A DNA stretch of 64,000 bases from Bdellovibrio sp. CG22_combo_CG10-13_8_21_14_all_39_27 (GTDB lineage Bacteria > Bdellovibrionota > Bacteriovoracia > Bacteriovoracales > Bacteriovoracaceae). The position numbers and the translations under genes were made by a program. Numbering within the stretch: the first letter of the stretch is position 1; each line of letters starts with the position of its first letter. The notes below the pieces were generated by a model that worked only from the letters and a program-made list of their open reading frames with translations, had not been told where the DNA came from and did not search any database. This document shows positions 8,484 to 17,543 of the stretch, one piece after another. The stretch is from the NCBI GenBank assembly GCA_002786715.1, contig PCTW01000039.1, forward strand, positions 113,092 through 177,091, given 5' to 3'.

Positions 8484-9605
8484 TTATTTTTCCAATTCGA
8501 TCACATACTTCCCTGTTGCACCTGAGTAACCATAAACTTTTAAATAGTATGTCCCTCTAGCTAAACTCATTGATATCAATTCGCTATTAGTTGTACCTTC
8601 ACTCACCTTTAACTTCTGCCCCTTTGAATTATAGAGGGCCATGTCGAGATCTCCTTTTGAGTGAGAAAAAGCAATTTGAACTTTCATTGCTGTCGTTTTC
8701 GTTAGGGACAATTTGAAATAATCGGCACCTGCATCTTCAATCTCTGCATCATATGAACCCGCACTTAAACTCAAAGCTGATGATTGAGATTTTCCGCCAT
8801 CTAAAAACTTTCTTGAACCGCCACTTGTTCCTCCTGTTCCTGCAAACATTCCAAATTGAGACTTTAAAACGGCTAAGATTTTATACATTGGGACGGCGTA
8901 GTTCTCGTATCCACGTCCCATGCCGTTATTGCCGTAACCTGCATGGTGAAGTGCGATAACGTGATGATCAGATCCAGAGAAAACAGGAGAACCTGAAGAA
9001 CCCCCAAGTGTATCCGCATTGTGAGTGTACTCAGCGTCTATTTTGGTTATGTTACCGATAGAATATTTTTTTGACCAATCGCAATCTGATACTGAATAGT
9101 AATCACAATTTTGTTGAATGACATAAACAGAGAGATTCTTCGCCGCGATTTTATCGCTCAACTGAGCCACTCCATACTTCGCTCCAGGTGCTCCCTGACA
9201 TTTTAAGAGAGCAAAATCTAACTCACTGTGATTGCCGATAAAAGTTGAGCAATCAAAACTTTCACGATCTTCTTTTTGAACTCCGGCCTCATGCTTGAAT
9301 TGGGCCGTTACTCCACGTGCATATGATGCCGCTGGAATACAATGATGATTAGTCATTAAGATGTCTTCAGTAATCATAAAACCTGTACAGCGAGAACCCA
9401 TCGCTGGTAAATCAAGATCGACGACGGCCCCTGAATTTTGACGAATAGGGCTTGAAGTAGAGAGAGAAGTAATCTCTTTCCAATCGAGATCCCCCACAAT
9501 GATAGAAGAACTGACTGTTTCATCACCAATATTATCTTGGCGACCACAGGCCGTTAATAGCAGAGAAATAACAAGAAATAGTAAGATTGAGATCTTCTTG
9601 AACAT
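8484..9605 (-). CDS. Lipoprotein trypsin-like serine protease with C-terminal PPC domain
   Basis: The N terminus is a lipoprotein signal with lipobox L-T-A-C (Cys20). The protease domain carries the triad: His in MTNHHC (about 87), Asp in SELDFALL (about 130) and Ser204 in GGSSGSPVF. Residues from about 275 form a pre-peptidase C-terminal (PPC) beta-sandwich with DYFKLSL and GTYYLKVYGYSG. Between them is a Gly/Ser linker. The family (V8/trypsin-like S1) is often secreted for degradation of host or prey protein; this one is probably lipid-anchored in the envelope, and its targets are unknown. The start is fixed by the signal peptide. Confidence 0.88.
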   Translation of the reverse strand: MFKKISILLFLVISLLLTACGRQDNIGDETVSSSIIVGDLDWKEITSLSTSSPIRQNSGAVVDLDLPAMGSRCTGFMITEDILMTNHHCIPAASYARGVTAQFKHEAGVQKEDRESFDCSTFIGNHSELDFALLKCQGAPGAKYGVAQLSDKIAAKNLSVYVIQQNCDYYSVSDCDWSKKYSIGNITKIDAEYTHNADTLGGSSGSPVFSGSDHHVIALHHAGYGNNGMGRGYENYAVPMYKILAVLKSQFGMFAGTGGTSGGSRKFLDGGKSQSSALSLSAGSYDAEIEDAGADYFKLSLTKTTAMKVQIAFSHSKGDLDMALYNSKGQKLKVSEGTTNSELISMSLARGTYYLKVYGYSGATGKYVIELEK

Positions 9606-9820
9606 GATGCCCTCCTTTGCTCACTCTCCATTGCGAAGAGTGCGCCTCTTCTCCCTTGAATCGAACTCGTCTTGAGCTCGAGGCAAATAATGTATCTTTA
9701 AAGAGAGCCTAAGCAGACATGACTTTTCCTTTCACGCTTAATTGCCCCTCAATGTTAAGAAATTGAAAGAAATTTTCAAAGTTCAGTTTCTTTTTGACAC
9801 CGATTATGGCAATTTATCGC

Positions 9821-9903
9821 TAACAGGGGAGCCAAAGAATTGGCTGAGAGGCGGAAACGCGACCCTTTGAACTTGATGCAGTTGATACTGCCGAAAGGAG
9901 TTA
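9821..9903 (+). promoter_or_regulatory. TPP riboswitch (THI element)
   Basis: Hallmarks of the thiamin pyrophosphate aptamer are present in order. The closing helix P1 is TAAC (9821-9824) with GTTA (9900-9903). Then come GGGGAGCC, the pyrimidine-binding CTGAGA (9844-9849), an extra GCG-GAAA-CGC hairpin, ACCCTTTGAACTTGAT, and the GCAG/CTGC stem with its TGATA bulge. The element ends in CCGAAAGGAG. The 3' P1 strand and AAAGGAG are the ribosome site of the next gene, so ligand binding probably blocks translation. A TTGACA at 9794 may be the -35 of its promoter. Confidence 0.93.
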
Positions 9904-9906
9904 CCG

Positions 9907-11343
9907 ATGGAACCTCTATCTCCCAGCCTTAATTTATTAGATCATTTGAACATTCTCGATTGGATTGTCTTTGGGCTTGTCTTATTAGCGACCTTTGCGG
10001 CAGTCATCTGGGGCCAGATTAAGAAAAATCGAGAGATACCAACGAATGATGAAGAATTAAATTTTCTTGATCTTCTTTTAATGGGAAGAAGACTCACCTT
10101 GCCCATGTTTGTCGCGACTCTGGTAGCCACTTGGTATGGTGGAATTTTTGGAGTCACGCAAATAGCTTTTGAACAGGGGATTTACAACTTTGTTACTCAA
10201 GGTCTGTTTTGGTATTTGGCCTATATCGTTTTCGCACTCTTCTTGGTGCATAAAATTGCCCCTTATCACGCCGTCACACTCCCCGACTTGGTGGATAAAA
10301 TGTTTGGCCCTCGCTCCGCTAAGGTCGCGGCCATGTTTAACTTCTTTAATGTTCTGCCTGTTGCCTATGTCATAAGCCTTGGACTTTTTCTTCAATCTCT
10401 TTTTGGTTGGAGCATGAACCTTTCGATGATAATCGGCGTCGCGATAGTCATTTCTTATTCATTAAGCGGTGGCTTTAGAGCTGTCGTCTTTTCTGATATC
10501 GTCCAATTTTCTGTGATGGTCTCAAGTGTTCTCCTTGTCGCCATATTATCGGTTTCCACATTTGGCTTTGATACTTTAACCACTAATCTTCCCGCTGGTC
10601 ACTTTCATCCCATGGGCGAGAATTCTCTCTCAACGACTCTCGTATGGGGTTTCATTGCTTTATCAACATTAGTTGATCCCAATTTCTATCAACGTTGTTT
10701 TGCAGCAGAAAGCGAAAGCGCTGCTCGCAGAGGCATCCTCATTTCTACCGGAATTTGGTTTCTCTTTGATATTTGTACGACTATGGGAGGAATGTATGCT
10801 CGAGCCACCATTCCTGAAGCTAATTCTGGCCAAGCTTATCTCATCTACGGACTTCAAATTCTTCCGCCAGGTCTTCGCGGTTTTTTTCTTGGCGGAATCT
10901 TAGCGACCATTCTCTCGACACTAGACTCTTATTTGTTTCAGGCCGGAACTAATTTAGCCTTCGACCTCGCTCCCAAAAAATGGAAAGGGAAAATTTCCAT
11001 TCACCATTTTGGAATCATCGGTGTCGGTTTATTGAGTATAATTTTGGCCAATGTCTTTGATGGAAATATCAAACGGGTTTGGAAAACCTTAGGGAGCTAC
11101 TCTGCTGCTTGCTTACTGCTTCCAGTGATGATTGGTCACCTCTTTCCAAAGAGGATTTCTGATTCGCAATTTGTGCTCGCTTGTGCCGTAGGTGTTATTG
11201 GCACAACCTATTGGCGAAATGCCTCTCATATGGGCTTCTGGGCGGACGTCGACGAGCTGTATATAGGAATGTTGTGCACAGCAATCGTTCTTGTACCTAC
11301 ATTGGGTAAAAAAATTCAAGAAAATCCATCAAATAACTCATAG
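9907..11343 (+). CDS. Sodium:solute symporter under TPP riboswitch, candidate thiamin or thiamin-precursor transporter
   Basis: The 478-residue protein has about 12-13 hydrophobic helices and SSS-family features such as LLMGRRLTLP in the first cytoplasmic loop, ATWYGGIFG, and YSLSGGFRAVVFSDIVQF. The ATG is 3 nt downstream of a TPP riboswitch that includes its ribosome site. That fixes regulation by thiamin pyrophosphate and points to uptake of thiamin, its pyrimidine (HMP) or thiazole part. SSS-type proteins under THI elements have been proposed before (the ThiV group), but I cannot show orthology. It is monocistronic; the malic enzyme gene follows after 84 bp. The exact substrate is inferred from regulation alone. 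Confidence 0.85.
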   Translation: MEPLSPSLNLLDHLNILDWIVFGLVLLATFAAVIWGQIKKNREIPTNDEELNFLDLLLMGRRLTLPMFVATLVATWYGGIFGVTQIAFEQGIYNFVTQGLFWYLAYIVFALFLVHKIAPYHAVTLPDLVDKMFGPRSAKVAAMFNFFNVLPVAYVISLGLFLQSLFGWSMNLSMIIGVAIVISYSLSGGFRAVVFSDIVQFSVMVSSVLLVAILSVSTFGFDTLTTNLPAGHFHPMGENSLSTTLVWGFIALSTLVDPNFYQRCFAAESESAARRGILISTGIWFLFDICTTMGGMYARATIPEANSGQAYLIYGLQILPPGLRGFFLGGILATILSTLDSYLFQAGTNLAFDLAPKKWKGKISIHHFGIIGVGLLSIILANVFDGNIKRVWKTLGSYSAACLLLPVMIGHLFPKRISDSQFVLACAVGVIGTTYWRNASHMGFWADVDELYIGMLCTAIVLVPTLGKKIQENPSNNS

Positions 11344-11427
11344 CGCACTCTAACTATTTATAGCGATAGTCCATCGTCGGCGTTATGCTAGGGGAGTTTA
11401 TTTTTCACTCTATTAAGAGGTTTATTT

Positions 11428-13752
11428 ATGGATCATCATGAAAACGATAAAAAGCGCCAACAAGCGCTCGACTACCACTCACAAGGACGACCTGGAAAAA
11501 TTGAAGTTACTCCTACCAAACCATTCTTAACTAATGATGATTTATCCAAAGCCTACTCACCTGGCGTAGCCTGGCCTTGTCTTGAAATCTCCAAAAATCC
11601 TGAGGATGCTTATAAGTATACAGCGAAGGGAAATCTCGTCGGAGTTATTTCAAATGGAACAGCAGTTTTAGGTCTCGGAAATATTGGAGCTCTCGCAGGA
11701 AAACCAGTGATGGAAGGAAAAGGAATTCTTTTCAAACGTTTTGCTGACATTGATGTTTTTGATATTGAAGTTAACGAGCCCACAATTGAAGGAATGGTTA
11801 GAGTGGTTAAGGCCCTTGAGCCAACTTTTGGTGGAGTCAATCTCGAAGATATCAAAGCTCCTGAGTGTTTTGAAATTGAGCAACAGCTAGTCGAGATCAT
11901 GGATATCCCCGTTTTCCATGACGACCAACATGGGACGGCGATTATTGCAGCTGCCGCTTTTTTAAATGCACTTGAAGTAACGAAACGAGATATTAAAAAA
12001 GTCAAAGTTGTTTTCTCTGGTGCTGGAGCTGCTGCTATTGCGTGTGCTCGCCTCTTTCTCCATCTCGGTGTTAAACCTGAAAATTTGATCATGACTGACT
12101 CCAAGGGCGTTGTTTATAAAGGCCGCAAAGATGGCATGAATAAATACAAGGATGAGTTTGCTGTTGATACGAAGATGAGAACTCTGGCTGACGCAATGGA
12201 TGGAGCAGATGCTTTCGTCGGTTGTTCGGCTCGTGGTGTCCTGACAAAAGAGATGGTTAAAACCATGGCCAAGGAACCTATCATTTTTGCCATGGCCAAC
12301 CCTGATCCCGAAATTCTTCCTGATGAAGTCGCTGAAGTTCGCAATGATGCCATTATGGCCACTGGGAGAAGTGATTTCCCCAACCAAGTCAATAACGTAT
12401 TAGGATTCCCTTTTATTTTCCGCGGAGCTCTTGACGTCAAAGCTCGTAAGATCAATATCGAAATGAAACTCGCTGCTGTTTATGCACTTGCTGAATTAGC
12501 AAAAGAAGAAATACCAGATGAAGTTCGAGTTGCTTACGGAAACAAAGATTTTAAATTTGGTCGCGAATATCTTATTCCCAAGCCTTTCGATAGCCGAGTG
12601 CTTACAAGAGTTACTCCAGCTGTTGCTAAAGCGGCCATGGATTCAGGCGTGGCCAGAGTTCAAATTCCGGACATGAGTGCTTATGTTACGGAACTTCAAA
12701 ACCGCTTAGGCCAAGCTTCACAACTCATGAGCGGAATGAGAGAGCAACTCAAAGGTCATATTTCTTCTCGCGGTTCTAAAACCAGAATGGTTTTTGCCGA
12801 AGGAAGCAATACTCGTATTCTTCAAGCGGTAAAACAACTTAAAGACGATAATCTCATTGCCCCTGTACTTTTAGGTAATCCAGAGAAAATTCACGCTAAA
12901 ATGAAATCCCTTAATCTATATGACGACCTCAATGACCTCGAAATCATTTGGCCGCAAAAAAGTTCTTATTATCGTGACTTTGTCTCTGAATTTGTTCAAA
13001 TGAGACAGAGAAGTGGAGTGACGAGATACCACGCTGAAGATCTTATGATTCAGGAAAACTATTTCGGCTCAATGCTCATTCATAAAAACCTTGCTGACTG
13101 CTTAGTTGCTGGTCCGACTCTCAGCTATGCTGATTGTCTTGTTCCCATTCTTAATATTGTAGGAACGAGAGAAAAAAAGAAATCAGCTGCCATATATATG
13201 ATGGTATTTAAAAACAGAACTCTCTTCTTTGCAGACTGTGCAGCCCAGGTGAATCCAAGTGCTGAAGAACTTTCAGACATTGCCGTAAACACCGCTGAAC
13301 TTTTCCGCTATTTAATGAAGCGTGAACCACGTATCGCCTTTTTAAGCTTTTCAAACTTTGGTTCAAGCAAATCACCAGAAGCCCATAAAGTGAAGCAAGC
13401 AGTAAAACTTACCCGTGATCGCTATCCAGAAATGAAAGTTGAAGGCGAAGTTCAAGCTGACGTAGCTGTAAACAAAGGCATTATGGATAAGCTCTTCGAT
13501 TTCTCAACGCTTGATAGATCAACAGACATTCTCATTTTTCCTGAACTCAATTCAGCAAACATCAGCTATAAGCTTCTTTCGCAACTCTCAAACGTGACGG
13601 CGATTGGACCGCTTCTTGTTCCGATGACAGGAACGACAAACATTATTCAACGTACGGCCACCGTAGCGGAAATCGTGAACATGTGTACAGTGACAGCTCT
13701 TCTATCAGAAGAAGAAGATCTTATTTATAAAAAAGGAAGTCATCATGTCTAA
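11428..13752 (+). CDS. maeB: NADP-dependent malic enzyme with phosphotransacetylase-like C-terminal domain
   Basis: At 774 residues this is the long MaeB type. Residues of about 1-170 are the malic N-terminal domain (SPGVAWPCLEI, and DDQHGTA with catalytic residues). About 170-410 is the NAD(P)-binding domain (VFSGAGAAAIA). About 430-765 resembles phosphate acetyltransferase (FAEGSNTRIL, GPTLSYADC, TGTTNIIQRTA). It decarboxylates malate to pyruvate with NADPH. In known enzymes the PTA-like domain is regulatory and senses acetyl-CoA. The gene overlaps ridA by 8 bp, so the two are one transcription unit. Together with pckA in this window it implies an active C4-to-C3 gluconeogenic node. Confidence 0.95.
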   Translation: MDHHENDKKRQQALDYHSQGRPGKIEVTPTKPFLTNDDLSKAYSPGVAWPCLEISKNPEDAYKYTAKGNLVGVISNGTAVLGLGNIGALAGKPVMEGKGILFKRFADIDVFDIEVNEPTIEGMVRVVKALEPTFGGVNLEDIKAPECFEIEQQLVEIMDIPVFHDDQHGTAIIAAAAFLNALEVTKRDIKKVKVVFSGAGAAAIACARLFLHLGVKPENLIMTDSKGVVYKGRKDGMNKYKDEFAVDTKMRTLADAMDGADAFVGCSARGVLTKEMVKTMAKEPIIFAMANPDPEILPDEVAEVRNDAIMATGRSDFPNQVNNVLGFPFIFRGALDVKARKINIEMKLAAVYALAELAKEEIPDEVRVAYGNKDFKFGREYLIPKPFDSRVLTRVTPAVAKAAMDSGVARVQIPDMSAYVTELQNRLGQASQLMSGMREQLKGHISSRGSKTRMVFAEGSNTRILQAVKQLKDDNLIAPVLLGNPEKIHAKMKSLNLYDDLNDLEIIWPQKSSYYRDFVSEFVQMRQRSGVTRYHAEDLMIQENYFGSMLIHKNLADCLVAGPTLSYADCLVPILNIVGTREKKKSAAIYMMVFKNRTLFFADCAAQVNPSAEELSDIAVNTAELFRYLMKREPRIAFLSFSNFGSSKSPEAHKVKQAVKLTRDRYPEMKVEGEVQADVAVNKGIMDKLFDFSTLDRSTDILIFPELNSANISYKLLSQLSNVTAIGPLLVPMTGTTNIIQRTATVAEIVNMCTVTALLSEEEDLIYKKGSHHV

Positions 13753-14125
13753 AAAAATTATCTCTACTGAGCTTGCCCCTAGTGCTGTAGGAACCTACTC
13801 TCAAGGAATCGAAGTTAACGGGATCTTTTATTTTTCAGGACAAATTGGACTTGATCCGGCAACCATGAACATGGCTCCGGACTTCAAAGGACAACTTGAG
13901 CAAATATTGAAAAACATCGATGGGCTTCTCGAATCTCAATCACTTAAAAGAGAAAATATCATTAAAACGACTGTGTTCATGACTGACCTAGCGAAGTTTG
14001 GACAAGTTAATGCTGCCTACGAAAATTATTTCAAAGCACCCTATCCAGCTCGTTCAACAGTTCAAGTTAGTGCTCTTCCCAAGGGAGCTGAAATTGAGAT
14101 CGAAGTTTTAGCCTCTAAAAACTAA
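13745..14125 (+). CDS. ridA: RidA family reactive intermediate/imine deaminase
   Basis: The 126-residue protein is full length for the YjgF/YER057c/UK114 family. It has APSAVGTYSQGIEVNG, FFSGQIGLDP, the active-site Arg in PYPARSTVQVSALPKGAEIEIE, and a terminal acidic strand. RidA trimers hydrolyse reactive enamine/imine intermediates made by PLP enzymes. It starts inside the end of maeB and is followed after 2 bp by a YdcF-like gene, so all three are likely co-transcribed. Confidence 0.92.
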   Translation: MSKKIISTELAPSAVGTYSQGIEVNGIFYFSGQIGLDPATMNMAPDFKGQLEQILKNIDGLLESQSLKRENIIKTTVFMTDLAKFGQVNAAYENYFKAPYPARSTVQVSALPKGAEIEIEVLASKN

Positions 14126-14127
14126 TA

Positions 14128-14784
14128 ATGTTTGAAAGTAAGTACATTTTCGAAGGTAAAGAAACCAGAATGTGGAGAAAGACTAAGAACTTTCTCCTCA
14201 TTTCGCTTTTTCTCTTCTTGGGTTTTATTTCATTAGGTCTCATTATCGTACGTGTGGGTTCAAATGAAACAGCACTAGCACGAGAGTATTTCTATAATCG
14301 TCATCCTGATCTCGTCGTTGTTTATACTGGGGACAATGGACGAATTCCATTAGCTTTCCAATTGGCCAAGCAGTACCGACAAGCGCGAATTCTCATATCC
14401 GGGGTTTACAATAAAAATAATGTCGAGACGCTTGTTAATCCTCTTCAGGATCAAACAGGACTGGATCCCAATCTTCTTGAAATTGATTATCTTGCAAGAA
14501 ATACAGTCGAGAATGTGCTATCAACATTGCGCTATTTACGGGTCAATAAAGGTTTTAATAACATACTCGTGGTTTCGAGCGATTATCATATTTTTCGAAT
14601 TAAGCTCATTATGAATCGGCTCAGATCAGAGAAGGAGGGCTTTCAGGTCTTTTACTCTGGCGTTGAAAATAAGTTTGATGACCTTCGAAACGTGACTATC
14701 CTCTATAAAGAAGTTTATAAATCAATTAAAGCATTACTCTTCTTAACTTTCTGGGATCCAGAACTCGAAACAATTAAAGATTAA
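14128..14784 (+). CDS. YdcF/SanA-like DUF218 membrane protein
   Basis: A single N-terminal transmembrane helix (residues about 21-41) anchors a DUF218 domain with VVYTGDNGRIPLAFQLAKQY, ILISGV, E-x-x-A-R-N-T-x-E-N and VVSSDYHIFR. These are the conserved blocks of the ElyC/SanA/YdcF group. Members act at the inner membrane in envelope integrity or have unknown hydrolase-like activity. The N terminus could start at ATG 14128 or at the in-frame Met 15 codons later (ATG 14170), just before the helix. The stop overlaps the convergent rel gene by 4 bp (TTAA). Confidence 0.82.
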   Translation: MFESKYIFEGKETRMWRKTKNFLLISLFLFLGFISLGLIIVRVGSNETALAREYFYNRHPDLVVVYTGDNGRIPLAFQLAKQYRQARILISGVYNKNNVETLVNPLQDQTGLDPNLLEIDYLARNTVENVLSTLRYLRVNKGFNNILVVSSDYHIFRIKLIMNRLRSEKEGFQVFYSGVENKFDDLRNVTILYKEVYKSIKALLFLTFWDPELETIKD

Positions 14785-16970
14785 ATACGTGTTACTTCAA
14801 TAACTTCTTCCAAACCTTCAATCACTGAAATGGTTTTCAAAAGCTCACTAAAGTCTTTAACTTCAACCTCAAACACGAAACTGCCCTTTCGATCTGGTAA
14901 TGACTTGGCCAGGGCTGAACGAATGTTGACGCCTGCTCCAGAAATCGTTTTTGAAATATGTGACAGAATTCCTGGACGATCATGAGTGATCACTCGAATG
15001 TTCACTGGATGTCTGAACATAAATTCAGTATTCCACTCGACCAAAACTCTCTTTGCAGCAATATCGACTCGACTGCAGCCAGTAGTATGAACTGTGATTC
15101 CACGTCCGCGTGTGATAACGCCCACGATTGGATCACCCGGAATGGGATTACAACAACGCCCCATTCTCACCATGACATCATCGAGACCATCTACAATGAC
15201 AGCATTGTCTTTATGAGATTTTTTCTTAACCTGACTTGTAAGCTTTTTAGAATAGGATTCTAATTCTTCAATTTGCTTATCACTTTCTTCTTCTTCATTA
15301 GCATTTTTCTTGAGATGTGGAAGGTAAACGAGAAGATCTTTGATGGAATACTTGCCAGCTCCAACTTGAATATAAAGTTCGTCTTCATTAGAAATGTTGA
15401 GTTCACCAATCAGTTTATCAAAATCTCCGCTTTTCTTAAGCGACTTCACTGATGTATCAAAAACTCTAAAGGCCTTTTCGAGAATATCTTTACCGGCATC
15501 TTTATTGGCTTCGCGTTCAATCTTAAGAAGCCACTGCTTAATCTTTGTTTTGGCCCGAGAAGTCTTAACAATATTCAACCAATCTTTTGAAGGAGATTGG
15601 GTTTTAGAAGTCATCACTTCAATGGTATCGCCCGATTTTAATGTATAACGAAGAGGTACTATCCTTCCATTGACCTTTGCACCAACACAACGATTACCAA
15701 CTTCGGTATGGACGATATAGGCAAAATCCAATGGAGTAGCACCAAAACCTAATTCGAAAACATCACCCTTTGGAGTAAAAACAAAAATTCCGCCGACATC
15801 AAGATCATTCTTAACAACGTCCATGAATTCAGCATTGTTTTGAACTGACTGATTAAACTCTAGCAATTGCTCAACCCAATCAAGTTTTGGAGTAAAGCCT
15901 GCAACGCCTTCTTTATACTTCCAGTGAGCAGCGACACCTGTTTCAGCGATTTCATCCATTTCATTAGTGCGAATTTGAATTTCAATTCGCTCGGCTTTTG
16001 GCCCAATCACAGTGGTATGCAAACTTTGATAACCGTTCACTTTAGGAATGGCCACGTAGTCTTTAAAGCGACCCGGAATAGGAGTAAAGGACGAGTGAAT
16101 AATACCTAATGCTTTATAACATTCAGTAATATTATTAACGATTAATCTAAAGGCGAGAAGATCTTGAATTTGTTCAAAATCAACACCACGACCAGTCATC
16201 TTTTTATAAATGGAGAAGAAGTGCTTAGGACGTCCTTTGACCTCTGCCTTCAACGAATACTCAATTAATTTTTCTTGCACGATTTCAATCGTCTCGCGAA
16301 TATAACCATCTCTCTCCGATTTCTTCATCGCCACTTTTTCACGTAAGCGATAATAGATATCAGGGTGCAAGAATCTTAAGCAGAGATCTTCTAATTCACC
16401 TTTTACAGAATGAATACCTAAACGACTTGCCAGAGGGACATAAATATCAAGTGTTTCCTGAGCGATTTTTTTTTGTTTTTCTTCCGAAATATACTGAAGC
16501 GTTCGCATGTTATGCATACGATCGGCAAGCTTTACAATAATCACGCGAAGATCTTTCGCCATGGCCACAACCATCTTGCGGAAGTTTTCAGCCTGAGATT
16601 CTTCTTTCGTTTTAAACTTAATTTTTGAGATTTTAGTTAAGCCGACAACAATTTGAGCAACATCTTTACCAAATTTTTCTTCAATAGTAGCTGGCTCGAC
16701 ATCGCAATCTTCTACCACGTCGTGAAGGAGTCCTGCGATAATTGAAGGAACATCCATTCTCAATTTAACCAAAGTGGCTGAGACATTTATGGGGTGGATA
16801 ATATATTCTTCGCCCGAACTACGCTTTTGACCGGTATGAGACTTTTCAGCAAAATGATAGGCTTCGCGAATCTTTTCAAAGTCAGCGTCAGGGTAATAGG
16901 CTTCCACTCGACGAACTAATTCATCAACACTCAATTCTCTTTCATGGGAAAAATCTAAAGTTTGATACAT
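14781..16970 (-). CDS. spoT: Bifunctional (p)ppGpp synthetase/hydrolase, RelA/SpoT family
   Basis: The full long RSH architecture (729 aa) is visible. The HD hydrolase domain has His in SHTGQKR, HP, LLHDVVED and ADRMHNMRT. The synthetase domain has RFKDYVAIPKVNGYQSLHT and EIQIRT. The TGS domain starts near VFTPKGDVFELG, the zinc/CC region has GRCCNPIPGD, and a C-terminal ACT domain starts near RVITHDRPG. With both catalytic sites intact it should make and destroy the stringent-response alarmone. It overlaps gmk by 1 bp (TAATG). rpoZ, often between gmk and spoT in proteobacteria, is absent here. Confidence 0.95.
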   Translation of the reverse strand: MYQTLDFSHERELSVDELVRRVEAYYPDADFEKIREAYHFAEKSHTGQKRSSGEEYIIHPINVSATLVKLRMDVPSIIAGLLHDVVEDCDVEPATIEEKFGKDVAQIVVGLTKISKIKFKTKEESQAENFRKMVVAMAKDLRVIIVKLADRMHNMRTLQYISEEKQKKIAQETLDIYVPLASRLGIHSVKGELEDLCLRFLHPDIYYRLREKVAMKKSERDGYIRETIEIVQEKLIEYSLKAEVKGRPKHFFSIYKKMTGRGVDFEQIQDLLAFRLIVNNITECYKALGIIHSSFTPIPGRFKDYVAIPKVNGYQSLHTTVIGPKAERIEIQIRTNEMDEIAETGVAAHWKYKEGVAGFTPKLDWVEQLLEFNQSVQNNAEFMDVVKNDLDVGGIFVFTPKGDVFELGFGATPLDFAYIVHTEVGNRCVGAKVNGRIVPLRYTLKSGDTIEVMTSKTQSPSKDWLNIVKTSRAKTKIKQWLLKIEREANKDAGKDILEKAFRVFDTSVKSLKKSGDFDKLIGELNISNEDELYIQVGAGKYSIKDLLVYLPHLKKNANEEEESDKQIEELESYSKKLTSQVKKKSHKDNAVIVDGLDDVMVRMGRCCNPIPGDPIVGVITRGRGITVHTTGCSRVDIAAKRVLVEWNTEFMFRHPVNIRVITHDRPGILSHISKTISGAGVNIRSALAKSLPDRKGSFVFEVEVKDFSELLKTISVIEGLEEVIEVTRI

Positions 16971-17539
16971 TAGTTTTCTAATAACCCTTTAACGATTTTT
17001 TTGAGATCGACATAAGCGTGCTCAAGTTCATCGTTAATAACACAGTAGTCGTAATCATCTTTGCGTTGAATTTCACTTTTAGCATTAGACAATCGGACCT
17101 GAATGACATCTTCGGTTTCCGTTCCACGATCTCTTAATCGTTTTTCCAGTTCAGCCAGACTTGGAGGCGCAATAAAAATCACATGAGCTTCATCACCAAA
17201 ATGCTTCTTCATGTTATCCGCGCCCTGAACGTCGAGATCAAAGAGGATAGAAAAGCCATGATTGATTTTTGATTCAACAAATCCTAGTGATGTTCCGTAA
17301 TAGTTGCCATGGACCTCAGCCCATTCAATAAAATCACCTTGATTCTTTTTCTTTAGAAATTCTTCTTTGGATATAAAGAAATAATGTTTCCCATCGACTT
17401 CACCAGGTCTTACAGGTCGAGTAGTAAATGATACTGACCAATGAAGCTCTCTGAACTCTTCTTTCAATTGCTTGATCAATGTCGACTTACCAGTACCAGA
17501 GGGAGCGACAATAATAATAATTTTACCTTTTGCAGTCAC
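16970..17539 (-). CDS. gmk: Guanylate kinase
   Basis: This 189-residue kinase has the P-loop APSGTGKST, the GMP-binding stretch SFTTRPVRPGEVDGKHY with F-I-E-W-A, and the lid RLRDRGTETEDVIQVRL. It phosphorylates GMP to GDP, the precursor of GTP and (p)ppGpp. The last base of its stop codon region is shared with the start of rel, implying translational coupling. yicC lies 4 bp upstream. Confidence 0.96.
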   Translation of the reverse strand: MTAKGKIIIIVAPSGTGKSTLIKQLKEEFRELHWSVSFTTRPVRPGEVDGKHYFFISKEEFLKKKNQGDFIEWAEVHGNYYGTSLGFVESKINHGFSILFDLDVQGADNMKKHFGDEAHVIFIAPPSLAELEKRLRDRGTETEDVIQVRLSNAKSEIQRKDDYDYCVINDELEHAYVDLKKIVKGLLEN

Positions 17540-17543
17540 TTAT

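Noticed and set aside
11610..12455. Several long antisense frames inside maeB
   Set aside because: They follow the codon pattern of maeB on the opposite strand and have no recognisable domain or start signal.
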